Origin: Planctomycetaceae bacterium
GTDB lineage: Bacteria > Planctomycetota > Planctomycetia > Planctomycetales > Planctomycetaceae
DNA: 48,314 nucleotides
Direction: 5' to 3'
NCBI GenBank assembly: GCA_021732415.1
Contig: JAKFVC010000244.1
Coordinates: 1-48,314 of the forward strand
The position numbers and the translations under genes were made by a program. A model generated the notes under the pieces. The model was not told the DNA's origin and ran no database searches. It was given only the letters and a program-made list of their open reading frames with translations. Below are positions 42,501 through 48,314 of this stretch, piece by piece. Numbering within the stretch: the stretch's first letter is position 1; each line of letters starts with the position of its first letter.

Positions 42501-45032
42501 GACTCGGCCACCACGGCCGCTTTGAAAACGTTAAGGCTCTTCGCCGACCCGACCACGGGCGTCATCGAATTCAAGAAGAGTGTTGGTACAACGGCGCCCA
42601 TCGGGACGACGGCCAACCTGCCCGCGCTCACTGTCACGAGCGGCAAAGAAGTGAAATTCGACGCCACAGCGACGGACGTCAAACTGTCTGGAGCATTCAG
42701 CATCGAAGTCGCCGGGATCAACGTGCATGGTGCGACTCCCAAGACCAGGATTATTGGCGTCCGAGCCGGCCAGAACGTGGTGGAGATCACCAAGTCCAGC
42801 GTCACCTTGCAGGACCTCGAAATCACCGACGACGATGCAACCCGCACGACGGGCAACGGCATTGTCGTCGCGAGCTCGCCTGTCGGGACGACGCTTACCG
42901 GCACGATCCTCAAGAATCTCGCCGTGCACGACCATCCTGACAACGGCGTCGTGCTCACTAATGTCTCTGGAACGCAAGTCACTGGTTCAGACATTTACGA
43001 CAACACCAAGGACGGCGTGAGGATTGAGACATCCCAGGGCAAAACCGGCAACCTGTTCCAAAAGAATACGATTCACGACAACACTCTTAACGGCATCTAC
43101 ATTGCCACGGCGAGCGACGTCCTGATCGGTGACGCAACTGATGCCACATTGAGCAACGAAATCTACGCGAACACTAAGAATGGCATAGCGATCGCGGCCG
43201 ATAGCGGCAACATCAAGAACCGGATCCAGCTCAACTCGATGCACGACAATACCGGTCTCGGCGTCGACCTGAATGACGATGGCCGCACCGCCAACGACAA
43301 GACGGACACCGCCACGAGCGATACGGACACGGGCGCCAACAACCTGCAGAACACTCCTGAGATCCTGTATTCGTTCAAATTCCAGGATCCGTCAGATGGA
43401 CTCTACAAACTCGCGATCCTCTACCATGTCCCGTCCGCCAGCAGCGGCGGGCCATTCACGGTAAACTTCTATCTGGCCGACGCAGGCCATCAGGAAGGAC
43501 TGACGCCGCTGACGACAGACACGTATTCCGACGCGGCTTTGAAATCGAAACTTTTCAAATTGACCATCAGCCTGGCCGACTTCAACGATCCGGACAAGTA
43601 TGTTCAAGGTCGCACGATCTTCGTGGCAACGTCGACCGACACAGCAGGCAATACTTCTGAGTTCTCATTGCCTGCAGCACTCAACATTACGCCCGATGCC
43701 ATCATCAATCCCAACGCGGCCCGGCTTGATACACAGATCGACCCGAATCCTGCCATTAATGACATCGACATCGATGGCAACACCCACGTGGATATCACAC
43801 AATTGACGACCGCTGAAGCCGTGAATGCCGCCCCGGCCGTGCGCAGCAATCGGACAGACTACTTCGGAGCCGTCGCACCGCAGGACGACACCGATGTCAT
43901 CTGGACCATCACTTCGAAATCCGATACGACCAGCCTGATCAACGTCGGCGGGTTGTATCAAATCGACAATCCTGCGAGTCCGAACGACGCCCCAACAGGT
44001 GCCGTCACTAACGGCGGGCCTGCTGTCAGCCCGAGTTCTGACAGCCTCTATGCTCAGAAGGCAATTGCCTCGAAGAGTTCGCTCGATATCGCCTACTCGG
44101 CTGATCCCACGCTACTAGGGGCCTATGTGGTGCGTGCTACGGCGGGCGTCAGTCTCTCGCCCGATCCTCTGGTCACTAATCCGACCAACAAGTTGCTGAT
44201 GAATACCTATCAGACCGCCGGTGGAGTGATCACCAGCGTCGACGCCCCGACCGAGGCCTTCTTCTCGTTCCCGGCGGCCAATCCTGATGCCGCACAGGCT
44301 GTGTCTCAACTCCAGACCGGCTACGACGCGAGTGGCAAACCCATTATCGGAAATACTCCAACGGCCTTTAGTAACATGGGTGCCGGCGCCGTATTCAACC
44401 ACCTCGGAAAGATCTACCTGCGGTTGGAAGACGGTGCTATCATCCTGCCCTGGGAAGACAACACCAAGAGCACCGCGGATGCAATCCGCGTCACTAACGC
44501 TGACAACTTGCGCGATAACTCACAGGACGGACACTTGTCATTCCCCGGTGGAACTGGCACGGATCATCTGGTGTTCGGCGATTTCAACGACGCCGTATTT
44601 ACGATTTCGAATGATGCCCTCAAGCCAATCGGAGCACGGGCCGCATTGACCGTGTCGTTCCCCGCATACACACCAGAAGGCACCACCGGGATTTCACTCC
44701 TGTCACTCACAGTTGATCCTCCGGCCCAGGATCCCGTCACAGTCGAAGACAATCCCGGTACCGATTCGAATCCCGGCGACGATTCCGATTCTGGATTCAT
44801 CCCAGTGATTGGCAGCGGTGGAAGCAATACCAACGGCACCGGTGGCACGACGATCAATGGCACTGCGGGATCGGGATCCACTGGCGGGACTTCGGACTCC
44901 ACCGACACTGGTTCCGACACGCCAGAAACCGGGAAAAAGAAGAAGCACGAGCGAGTCAAGGCACCCAAGACCAGCCATCACAAGGAACATCCGGTCAAGG
45001 TCAGCGACCTCAAAAACCGTAAAGGGAAATAG
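39600..45032 (+). CDS. Giant repeat surface protein with LEPR-XLL-like signal
   Basis: A 1810-aa product. The long basic N-terminus ends in VEDLETRVLL (about 39-48), matching the LEPR-XLL type signal of planctomycete extracellular proteins with Thr in place of Pro. After a beta-rich domain (50-200) come eight tandem repeats of 93-95 aa (about 202-950). Each has a TGNIEFHNTVDS-like start, THYSLTVNTAGN, FGDGDADYVGKTFAL, LTTDATG, TYFNITPSA and DQIYNDK. Repeats 2 and 3 are nearly identical. Next is a right-handed parallel beta-helix-like part (about 1040-1230; NGIVVAS, NLAVHDHPDNGVVLTN, NTLNGIYIATA), then beta-sandwich-like regions. A Gly/Ser/Thr/Asp-rich stretch and a Lys/His-rich tail (KKKKHERVKAPKTSHHK) close it. 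Probably an adhesin or surface-layer-associated protein. It lies beside pilus and protease genes. Confidence 0.88.
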   Translation: MFAEMCFQALRRGFAKACKRMVPARRPRSRSQYLTRQAVEDLETRVLLTYDVSLDLAGVLTVTQNALTPGDTSDLHVSETNLDGYKFEDLGIAFNPATGTNAAAINSLGNSFTVSAGAVTKIIIDTGDGDDVISLDTFEDDVADLTVTGGAEVNDLVNIGPYTGGTDANVVLNVTQIVIKGDVTTKGTGAQTYNGAVALATNVTLTSATGDITFTGTIDSATDITHYGLTVNTVGGNSFFGDGDADYIGKKFALATLTVDGLNTYVNIAPSAAATPSVTTDADQIYKDKYFLKKDTYLTSTTGNIQFDSTIDSADDLTHYGLSVSTPAGNSFFGNGDADYVGGTFALSFLTVDGLNTYINITPSTTATPSVTTDADQIYKDKYFLKKDTYLISTNGNIQFDSTIDSADDLTHYGLSVATPAGNSFFGNGDADYVGGTFALSFLTVDGLNTYINIAPSTTATPSVITDADQIYYAKLILKKDTVLKSNTLGNIEFHNTVDSFDAVTPYSLTVNTGGNTVFGDGDADYVGQTFALSSLTTDAAGFTYFNITPTSTAAPSVTTTTDQIYNDKVRLRKDTVLKSSLTGNIEFHNTVDSFDDLTHYSLAVNTAGNSVFGDGDADYVGKTFALSKLTTDATGNTYFNITPSADATPTVTTDTDQTYGDSVGLRQDTVLKSTTSGKIEFDGTVDSFDDLTHYSLTLNTAGNSVFGDGDADYVGKTFALSKLTTDATGTTYFNIAPSATATPSVTTDTDQIYNDKVALQKDTVLKSTTTGNVEFHNTVDSFDDTTHYALTVNTAGLTRLGDGDADYIGKTFALAKLTTDAPGSTYVNITPSADATPSVTTDTDQIYNDKVLLQKDTVLKSTTNGNIEFHDTVDSFDNTTHYFLTVNTGGNTVFGDGGADYVGKTFALSKLTTDAGGFTYLNITPSADATPSVTTDSDQDYKDQVLLQQDTALKATTGNLTFEDTVDSATTAALKTLRLFADPTTGVIEFKKSVGTTAPIGTTANLPALTVTSGKEVKFDATATDVKLSGAFSIEVAGINVHGATPKTRIIGVRAGQNVVEITKSSVTLQDLEITDDDATRTTGNGIVVASSPVGTTLTGTILKNLAVHDHPDNGVVLTNVSGTQVTGSDIYDNTKDGVRIETSQGKTGNLFQKNTIHDNTLNGIYIATASDVLIGDATDATLSNEIYANTKNGIAIAADSGNIKNRIQLNSMHDNTGLGVDLNDDGRTANDKTDTATSDTDTGANNLQNTPEILYSFKFQDPSDGLYKLAILYHVPSASSGGPFTVNFYLADAGHQEGLTPLTTDTYSDAALKSKLFKLTISLADFNDPDKYVQGRTIFVATSTDTAGNTSEFSLPAALNITPDAIINPNAARLDTQIDPNPAINDIDIDGNTHVDITQLTTAEAVNAAPAVRSNRTDYFGAVAPQDDTDVIWTITSKSDTTSLINVGGLYQIDNPASPNDAPTGAVTNGGPAVSPSSDSLYAQKAIASKSSLDIAYSADPTLLGAYVVRATAGVSLSPDPLVTNPTNKLLMNTYQTAGGVITSVDAPTEAFFSFPAANPDAAQAVSQLQTGYDASGKPIIGNTPTAFSNMGAGAVFNHLGKIYLRLEDGAIILPWEDNTKSTADAIRVTNADNLRDNSQDGHLSFPGGTGTDHLVFGDFNDAVFTISNDALKPIGARAALTVSFPAYTPEGTTGISLLSLTVDPPAQDPVTVEDNPGTDSNPGDDSDSGFIPVIGSGGSNTNGTGGTTINGTAGSGSTGGTSDSTDTGSDTPETGKKKKHERVKAPKTSHHKEHPVKVSDLKNRKGK
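40202..42451 (+). repeat. Eight tandem coding repeats of about 280 bp
   Basis: Units of 279-285 bp encode the 93-95 aa repeats of the giant protein. Unit starts are near 40202, 40487, 40766, 41045, 41327, 41609, 41891 and 42173. Two subfamilies are visible: units 1-3 (TYL...LTVDGLNTY) and units 4-8 (TVLKS...LTTDA-G-TY). Units 2 and 3 are nearly identical over their length, indicating recent expansion. A ninth, degenerate unit start (TALKATTGNL) follows. Confidence 0.9.
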
Positions 45033-45069
45033 TCTCACTCGGCAGAGCCATCCGAGCTGAAATAGGACA

Positions 45070-45110
45070 ACGGCCGCGGCGATCTACCAGATCACCGCGG
45101 CCGTTTTTTA
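45070..45110 (+). terminator. Strong terminator after the giant repeat gene
   Basis: ACGGCCGCGGCGATC / GATCACCGCGGCCGT with a short TACCA loop and one mismatch, followed by TTTTTATT. It lies 38 bp after the stop at 45032 and ends the long plus-strand gene series before the strand switch. Confidence 0.9.
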
Positions 45111-45220
45111 TTAACGATAGGCAAATCAAGTCCAATGAGATGGTGCATTCGCAACACCGACAGGCCCAATTCTTGTTTTCTCGCCTTGGCACCTCGCACA
45201 GAGTAGTTCGCAATCGACGT

Positions 45221-45631
45221 CTATTTGAACTTGTCATCCACCGGAACTTGAAATCCGTTGGCCAGACGATTGTTCATATTGGCGACACCGACGACGCTCA
45301 TCAGTTCGCCAAACATCCCATCGGTCATGCCCTTGGAAACGGCCGCCGCCCGGTGCGATGCGATGCAGTATTCGCAGCCATTGGACACACTGACCGCCAG
45401 ATAAATCAGCTCACGCATCAGCGGGTCTAACTCGCCGGGACCACCCATGACCTCTTTGAGCGTCGCCCAGGTCCGCTGCAACGTGGGGGGATGGTTGGCG
45501 ATGGCCTTCCAGAAGTTATTGATCTCGGTTGTCTTGCGGGTCGCCCGAATGTCATCAAAAACTTCGCGCACCAGTCCCGTACTTTGTTCGTATTCAATGA
45601 GAGCTTGAATGGGATTTCTCCTTTGATGCAA
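45221..45631 (-). CDS. AhpD-like/carboxymuconolactone decarboxylase-family protein
   Basis: A 136-aa (TTG start) or 129-aa (ATT start) product. The AhpD-type redox motif is seen as NGCEYCIASHRAAA: Cys-x-x-Cys followed three residues later by His. It is preceded by the helix LDPLMRELIYLAVSVS, also typical. Members act as alkylhydroperoxidase-type reductases or peroxide-linked enzymes. The start is unusual. The frame opens with TTG at 45631, but the strong AAAGGAG lies inside that frame and points seven bases further to ATT at 45610 (IQALIEYEQ), which is also where relatives usually begin (family knowledge). No ATG is in place, so ATT or TTG initiation is likely. Single gene, on the opposite strand to the giant gene. 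Confidence 0.88.
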   Translation of the reverse strand: MHQRRNPIQALIEYEQSTGLVREVFDDIRATRKTTEINNFWKAIANHPPTLQRTWATLKEVMGGPGELDPLMRELIYLAVSVSNGCEYCIASHRAAAVSKGMTDGMFGELMSVVGVANMNNRLANGFQVPVDDKFK

Positions 45632-45760
45632 AGACTATAAACATATATAAACCGACGACATTATCGTGCTTCAACAGTGACACTTTAGCCGGATGGCGTG
45701 ACTCCTGATTCGCCTGTTCAAATCCTTGAGTTGACTAAGGCTTGAGATGTCCTACCTTGA

Positions 45761-45838
45761 CCCCGGAGGGGTCGCAGAGGGTAGCCGGTGGTTGAGCGTA
45801 GCGACACCACCGGCTACTCTCTTTAATCCCTCCGGGAT
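45761..45838. repeat. Palindromic intergenic repeat, family E
   Basis: Arms CCCCGGAGGGGTCGCAGAGG / CCTCCGGGAT-type ends and an inner GGGTAGCCGGTGGT / ACCACCGGCTACTC pair around TGAGCGTAGCGAC. Two nested inverted repeats in 78 bp, between two minus-strand genes. The inner core resembles the ACCGG-GGCTAG cores of the two family F elements near 47.4 and 47.8 kb. It may also end transcription of the 400-aa gene. Confidence 0.7.
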
Positions 45839-45897
45839 AATTGCGAATGAGCATCCTCACGCCGTTCCACTAATGCGATACTTTCAACCTACTGCGA

Positions 45898-47100
45898 TCA
45901 CTCTTCGGGCTCCATTTGCACAATCTGTTCTTCCGTCGGAAAGTCGTTCACATACCATCGCAGAGGAAACAGGTCGAGCGGCTCCATCATGCTGCCGACT
46001 ATGTTCTGCAATTTCTCCCACCTAATGAACCGGTGCGAATTGACTTCAGGATCGAACAGTCCGACACAGTCTGTCTTGGGCAGCCACGTGGGAACGGACT
46101 TGGACCACACACTGAAACTCAGCACTTTGTCGTCCCGCTCTAAGACCGAGTAGGTCGCCACGAACACGGGATTGTCTTGTTCAAGATCGAGCTTCTGTTC
46201 CAGCAAATCCTTCTGGTCAGAATACTCGACATAGTTGAATTTGCATTCGAGATCCTTGAATCCGCGGTAGGCCGGGTGATCCGTCGGTGGCAGCCACGAT
46301 TCCCAATCGTCTGCCACCAATTGCATGGGGATGGGACACAGTGGTCGAGCCTCGTCCTTCTGCTGATCGGCCAGCGCTAACATCAGGGTGAGGCCTTCTA
46401 CGTCGTCAGAACCTGTAATCAAGAGGATGTCGCGTGTCGCGGGCATGGCAATCGGATGCCCATTCAGCTTCAACTTTCGAATGTGGTCCTTGAGCAGGAC
46501 ACGGGTTCCGTCATAGGCATCACCCGACTGGACGACGAACAGTTTCTCGTCAAGCGACAGCATCGAAAAGGGCAGCTCAGCCAGATTCTGGCAGGCAATT
46601 TCATAGGCCTCATAAAGCGTAATTCCCCAGTCGTCGAGATTCTTCTGGGAGACAAATTGCATCGCTGAGGGCAAGTCGTAAACCAGGCAGACCACCAATT
46701 GTTCCGTGAGCGGCAACGACGCAATATTCATCGACTTGCCGCCTGAAATGGCCGTCTTCAGGTCGAGAAACTCGAACATGGACCGCGGACGAACGGTGGG
46801 CATCAAGTCTGGCTTCACATCCTCAAAGTCTTCAGGCAGGTCCACCCGATTGAGCAGCCCCACACACGTTCGAGCCATCCAGGCCGCCCGATCCTTGCTG
46901 GGAGTCTTACAGTATTCCTTGAAGAGGTTGTGCAGATTCATCACACCCCCTTCTTGACCGTCTTTACTACGCACCAGCCGAAATCCCACCTTATCATAAA
47001 CGGCAGTGTGGTCATCACCTGCGTTGCGCAATGCTTGCATCATGATCCTGGCGAACTTGTGTTCATTCGGCGGACCAAAGAAGCGGTCGAAGAATCCCAT
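45898..47100 (-). CDS. Conserved-looking cytoplasmic protein of unknown function
   Basis: A 400-aa product with GGGAG six bases before the ATG. There is no signal peptide or membrane segment. The N-terminus MGFFDRFFGPPNEHKFARIM followed by ALRNAGDDHTAVYDKVGFRL and a NLHNLFKEY segment recalls a group of bacterial proteins that pair a helical N-terminus with an alpha/beta domain, possibly related to DUF1444, but I cannot assign it. The centre has SLPLTEQLVVCLVYDLPSAM, SLDEKLFVVQSGDAYDGTR and RDILLITGSDDVEGLTLMLA. The end is Trp/Glu-rich (WYVNDFPTEEQIVQMEPEE). No catalytic motif was recognised. Between the AhpD-like gene and the repeat-dense spacer; probably transcribed alone. Confidence 0.7.
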   Translation of the reverse strand: MGFFDRFFGPPNEHKFARIMMQALRNAGDDHTAVYDKVGFRLVRSKDGQEGGVMNLHNLFKEYCKTPSKDRAAWMARTCVGLLNRVDLPEDFEDVKPDLMPTVRPRSMFEFLDLKTAISGGKSMNIASLPLTEQLVVCLVYDLPSAMQFVSQKNLDDWGITLYEAYEIACQNLAELPFSMLSLDEKLFVVQSGDAYDGTRVLLKDHIRKLKLNGHPIAMPATRDILLITGSDDVEGLTLMLALADQQKDEARPLCPIPMQLVADDWESWLPPTDHPAYRGFKDLECKFNYVEYSDQKDLLEQKLDLEQDNPVFVATYSVLERDDKVLSFSVWSKSVPTWLPKTDCVGLFDPEVNSHRFIRWEKLQNIVGSMMEPLDLFPLRWYVNDFPTEEQIVQMEPEE

Positions 47101-47326
47101 CGGTTACTCCCAGTCGAATTGGCAGAATTGCGGGCCAAGGAGTGCATCCTAAATGATAGTACTGACTAGCCGCAAGAATTATCCTCGACATTGAGTACCG
47201 CGCGCGAAGCCTAAATGTGAGCAACTGCACACCATCACCGAGCCCCTCATTTCAGCCAGACGATCTATCCCAAGTCAACTCACGACTTACTCCCCCCTAC
47301 TCTCTCGCCGCACGCACCACCCACCA

Positions 47327-47378
47327 ACTTCTTTGAACTCTTCGACCTCTTCGACTTCTTTGAATTCTTTGAACTTCC
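47327..47378. repeat. CTTCTTTGAA low-complexity tract, copy 1
   Basis: Tandem 9-bp-type units such as GACTTCTTT, GAACTCTTC, GACCTCTTC and GAATTCTTT run up to the family F palindrome at 47382. Similar tracts recur at about 47690-47722 and 47832-47865. On the minus strand they read as Lys-Glu-Val/Phe codons. Confidence 0.7.
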
Positions 47379-47381
47379 AGG

Positions 47382-47459
47382 CGTGAGCGGCACGGCGCTA
47401 GCCGCCGGTTCTGCATTGCGATGGATAAGAAGCACCGGTGGCTAGCGCCATTCCGCTCA
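47382..47459. repeat. 78-bp palindromic repeat, family F, copy 1
   Basis: GTGAGCGGCACGGCGCTAGC and CGCCGGTTC on the left pair with GCACCGGTGG and CTAGCGCCATTCCGCTCAC on the right. Copy 2 at 47730-47807 has exactly the same length and differs at only a few bases, mostly in the loop. Confidence 0.85.
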
Positions 47460-47612
47460 CAAACAAGGCCCCCCTACCGCGAGCCCGCAGCCCTGTAGCC
47501 CGACTCTCCGAGTCGGGTAGTCTTCGTCAGCAAGGTAGGTCAGGCTGTGCCTGACGTATTCAACGTGATTGGAATTTTCCATCCCGTTCAAATCACTCCC
47601 GAGCAGTAACTC

Positions 47613-47686
47613 GTCGTAGCCGCATCTCGCCAGAGTGCGGGCCTCGTCAGTCATTCGCCCGCGTTCTGGCGAAACGCGGCGACAAC
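47613..47686. repeat. Palindromic intergenic repeat, family C, copy 2
   Basis: Left arm GTCGTAGCCGCATCTCGCCA plus GAGTGCGGGC; right arm GCCCGCGTTCTGGCGAAACG plus CGGCGACAAC. It has the same layout and inner TCTGGCGAA word as the element at 16613-16686, with compensating changes in the arms. Confidence 0.7.
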
Positions 47687-47689
47687 CTA

Positions 47690-47722
47690 CGCGACTTCTT
47701 TGACTTCTTTGACTTCTTTGAA
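47690..47722. repeat. CTTCTTTGAA low-complexity tract, copy 2
   Basis: CGACTTCTTTGACTTCTTTG followed by ACTTCTTTGAAC: perfect 9-bp GACTTCTTT units ahead of family F copy 2, mirroring the arrangement at 47327. Confidence 0.7.
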
Positions 47723-47729
47723 CGTCCTG

Positions 47730-47807
47730 GTGAGCGGCACGGCGCTAGCCGCCGGTTCCGCATTGCGACGAACAACAAGAACCGGTGGCTAGCGCCATTC
47801 CGCTCAC
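47730..47807. repeat. 78-bp palindromic repeat, family F, copy 2
   Basis: Same 78-bp length and arms as copy 1 (GTGAGCGGCACGGCGCTAGC ... GCGCCATTCCGCTCAC), with loop sequence CATTGCGACGAACAACAAG instead of CATTGCGATGGATAAGAAG. Both copies are preceded by the CTTCTTTGA tract and followed by AAACAA, so the duplicated block is larger than the palindrome. Confidence 0.85.
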
Positions 47808-47826
47808 AAACAAAGTCCACTTCACC

Positions 47827-48314
47827 CTACGCGACTTCTTTGAACTCTTCGACTTCTTTGATTTCTTCACCCTTCACCCTTCTCTCTTCACCCTTCAACG
47901 CGTCCCAGAACCACCGCCCCTTCGCCGCCGATTCTTTATAACACCGTATCCCCAGTTCCCACTTCGCACGTTTGATCTGCCCGGTCGACCAGCCCGCAGC
48001 TCCCGCGGCCGCGAACACCTCATTAGCCGGACGGGGTTCCGCTGATAAAAAATCCCGCAGCCAGTTGGCTTGCTCCTGCAGTTGCCGGCAGCGCGCCTGC
48101 CGGGCCGAGGTCCCGCGCACCCGAGACTCGGTCGGAGCCTCACGTCCCGGCTGCCAGACCACGCCGACGTCCGTAATCCGGAACGCCAGCCCGTCAGGCA
48201 AAGCACCGCAGGCGTGCCTCACCGGCACCCAGCAGCGAGCGGTCGCATCGAGCACCTCGCAATCAACCCGCCACACGTGCTTAACCGGCAGGTCACACTT
48301 GGAGGCCGCCGAAA
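47827..48314 (-). CDS. Partial gene: C-terminus resembling RepA/AAA-type ATPase tail
   Basis: The minus-strand frame is open from the right edge of the window to a stop at 47827 (about 162 codons). A GTG at 48276 is in frame, but the preceding codons (SAASKCDLPVKHVWRV) read like continuing protein, so the gene probably starts outside the window. The end of an ATPase core (SKCDLPVKH..., LPDGLAFRITD) is followed by a linker and a winged-helix-like tail: LQEQANWLRDFLSAEPRPAN, then EVFAAAGAAGWSTGQIKRAK and ELGIRCYKESAAKGRWFW. This combination is typical of RepA/AAA_25-like ATPases of phage or plasmid origin (family knowledge). The last 20 or so residues (KGEERRVKGEEIKEVEEFKE) are encoded by the CTTCTTTGA/CACCCTTC low-complexity tract, so the original C-terminus may have been extended by repeat DNA. 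Confidence 0.6.
   Translation of the reverse strand, partial: SAASKCDLPVKHVWRVDCEVLDATARCWVPVRHACGALPDGLAFRITDVGVVWQPGREAPTESRVRGTSARQARCRQLQEQANWLRDFLSAEPRPANEVFAAAGAAGWSTGQIKRAKWELGIRCYKESAAKGRWFWDALKGEERRVKGEEIKEVEEFKEVA

Larger units (their letters stand above)
47101..47826. other. Repeat-dense intergenic spacer
   Basis: About 725 bp without a gene. It packs two copies of the 78-bp family F palindrome, one family C palindrome, two smaller perfect hairpins (CCCGACTC-TCC-GAGTCGGG at 47499-47517; GTCAGGC-TGT-GCCTGAC at 47539-47555) and CTTCTTTGA low-complexity tracts. Such clustering suggests a preferred site for small palindromic elements. Confidence 0.75.

Overview
This window looks like a chromosomal segment of a planctomycete (phylum Planctomycetota, probably a Planctomycetaceae-type relative). 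No rRNA or marker gene is present, so this rests on gene style. The supporting features are Ser/Thr kinases fused to unusual partners, a planctomycete-type ECF sigma factor, a caspase-WD40 protein, FGE-sulfatase domains used as modules, a giant repeat protein with an LEPR-XLL-like N-terminal signal, and many short palindromic repeats between genes.

Left third (1-16.6 kb). A partial gene runs off the left edge. It is followed by a membrane-anchored pseudokinase-PEGA-FGE fusion, a 67-aa membrane protein, a secreted protein with an Asn-Pro-Asp tail, an exported WD40/PDZ/caspase protein, an ECF sigma factor, a Gly-rich putative outer-membrane barrel protein, and a 1232-aa active-looking Ser/Thr kinase fused to a STAND-type NTPase.

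Centre (16.7-32.4 kb). This is a Tad/Flp (type IVc) pilus locus, all on the + strand. In order it holds a CpaF ATPase, six tandem Flp pilin genes built on a roughly 0.4-kb duplicated unit, a CpaA/TadV prepilin peptidase, a 61-aa pilin-like peptide, three TadE/TadG-like proteins, a membrane protein of unknown function, a CpaB/RcpC-like protein, a second CpaF ATPase fused to an FHA-like domain, TadB, TadC and an FHA-like membrane protein. I see no secretin (CpaC/RcpA) and no CpaE/TadZ in the window. The kinase-STAND gene lies directly upstream and two FHA-like domains are built into the machine, so phospho-signalling control of the pilus is a reasonable hypothesis. Both FHA-like domains have, however, lost part of the usual phosphothreonine-binding signature.

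Right third (33-45 kb). Four exported or surface genes follow on the same strand: a VWA-domain protein, a TPR plus FGE-sulfatase protein, a membrane-anchored trypsin-like protease, and a 1810-aa surface protein with eight 93-95 aa tandem repeats and a probable beta-helix. The VWA gene is bracketed by two copies of one palindromic repeat. After a strong terminator the strand switches to an AhpD-like protein that may start at ATT, a 400-aa protein of unknown function, a repeat-dense spacer, and the 3' end of a gene that runs off the right edge and resembles the C-terminus of RepA/AAA-type phage or plasmid ATPases.

No tRNA, rRNA, CRISPR array, transposase or integrase gene was recognised. Short dispersed inverted repeats are the only mobile-like elements seen.
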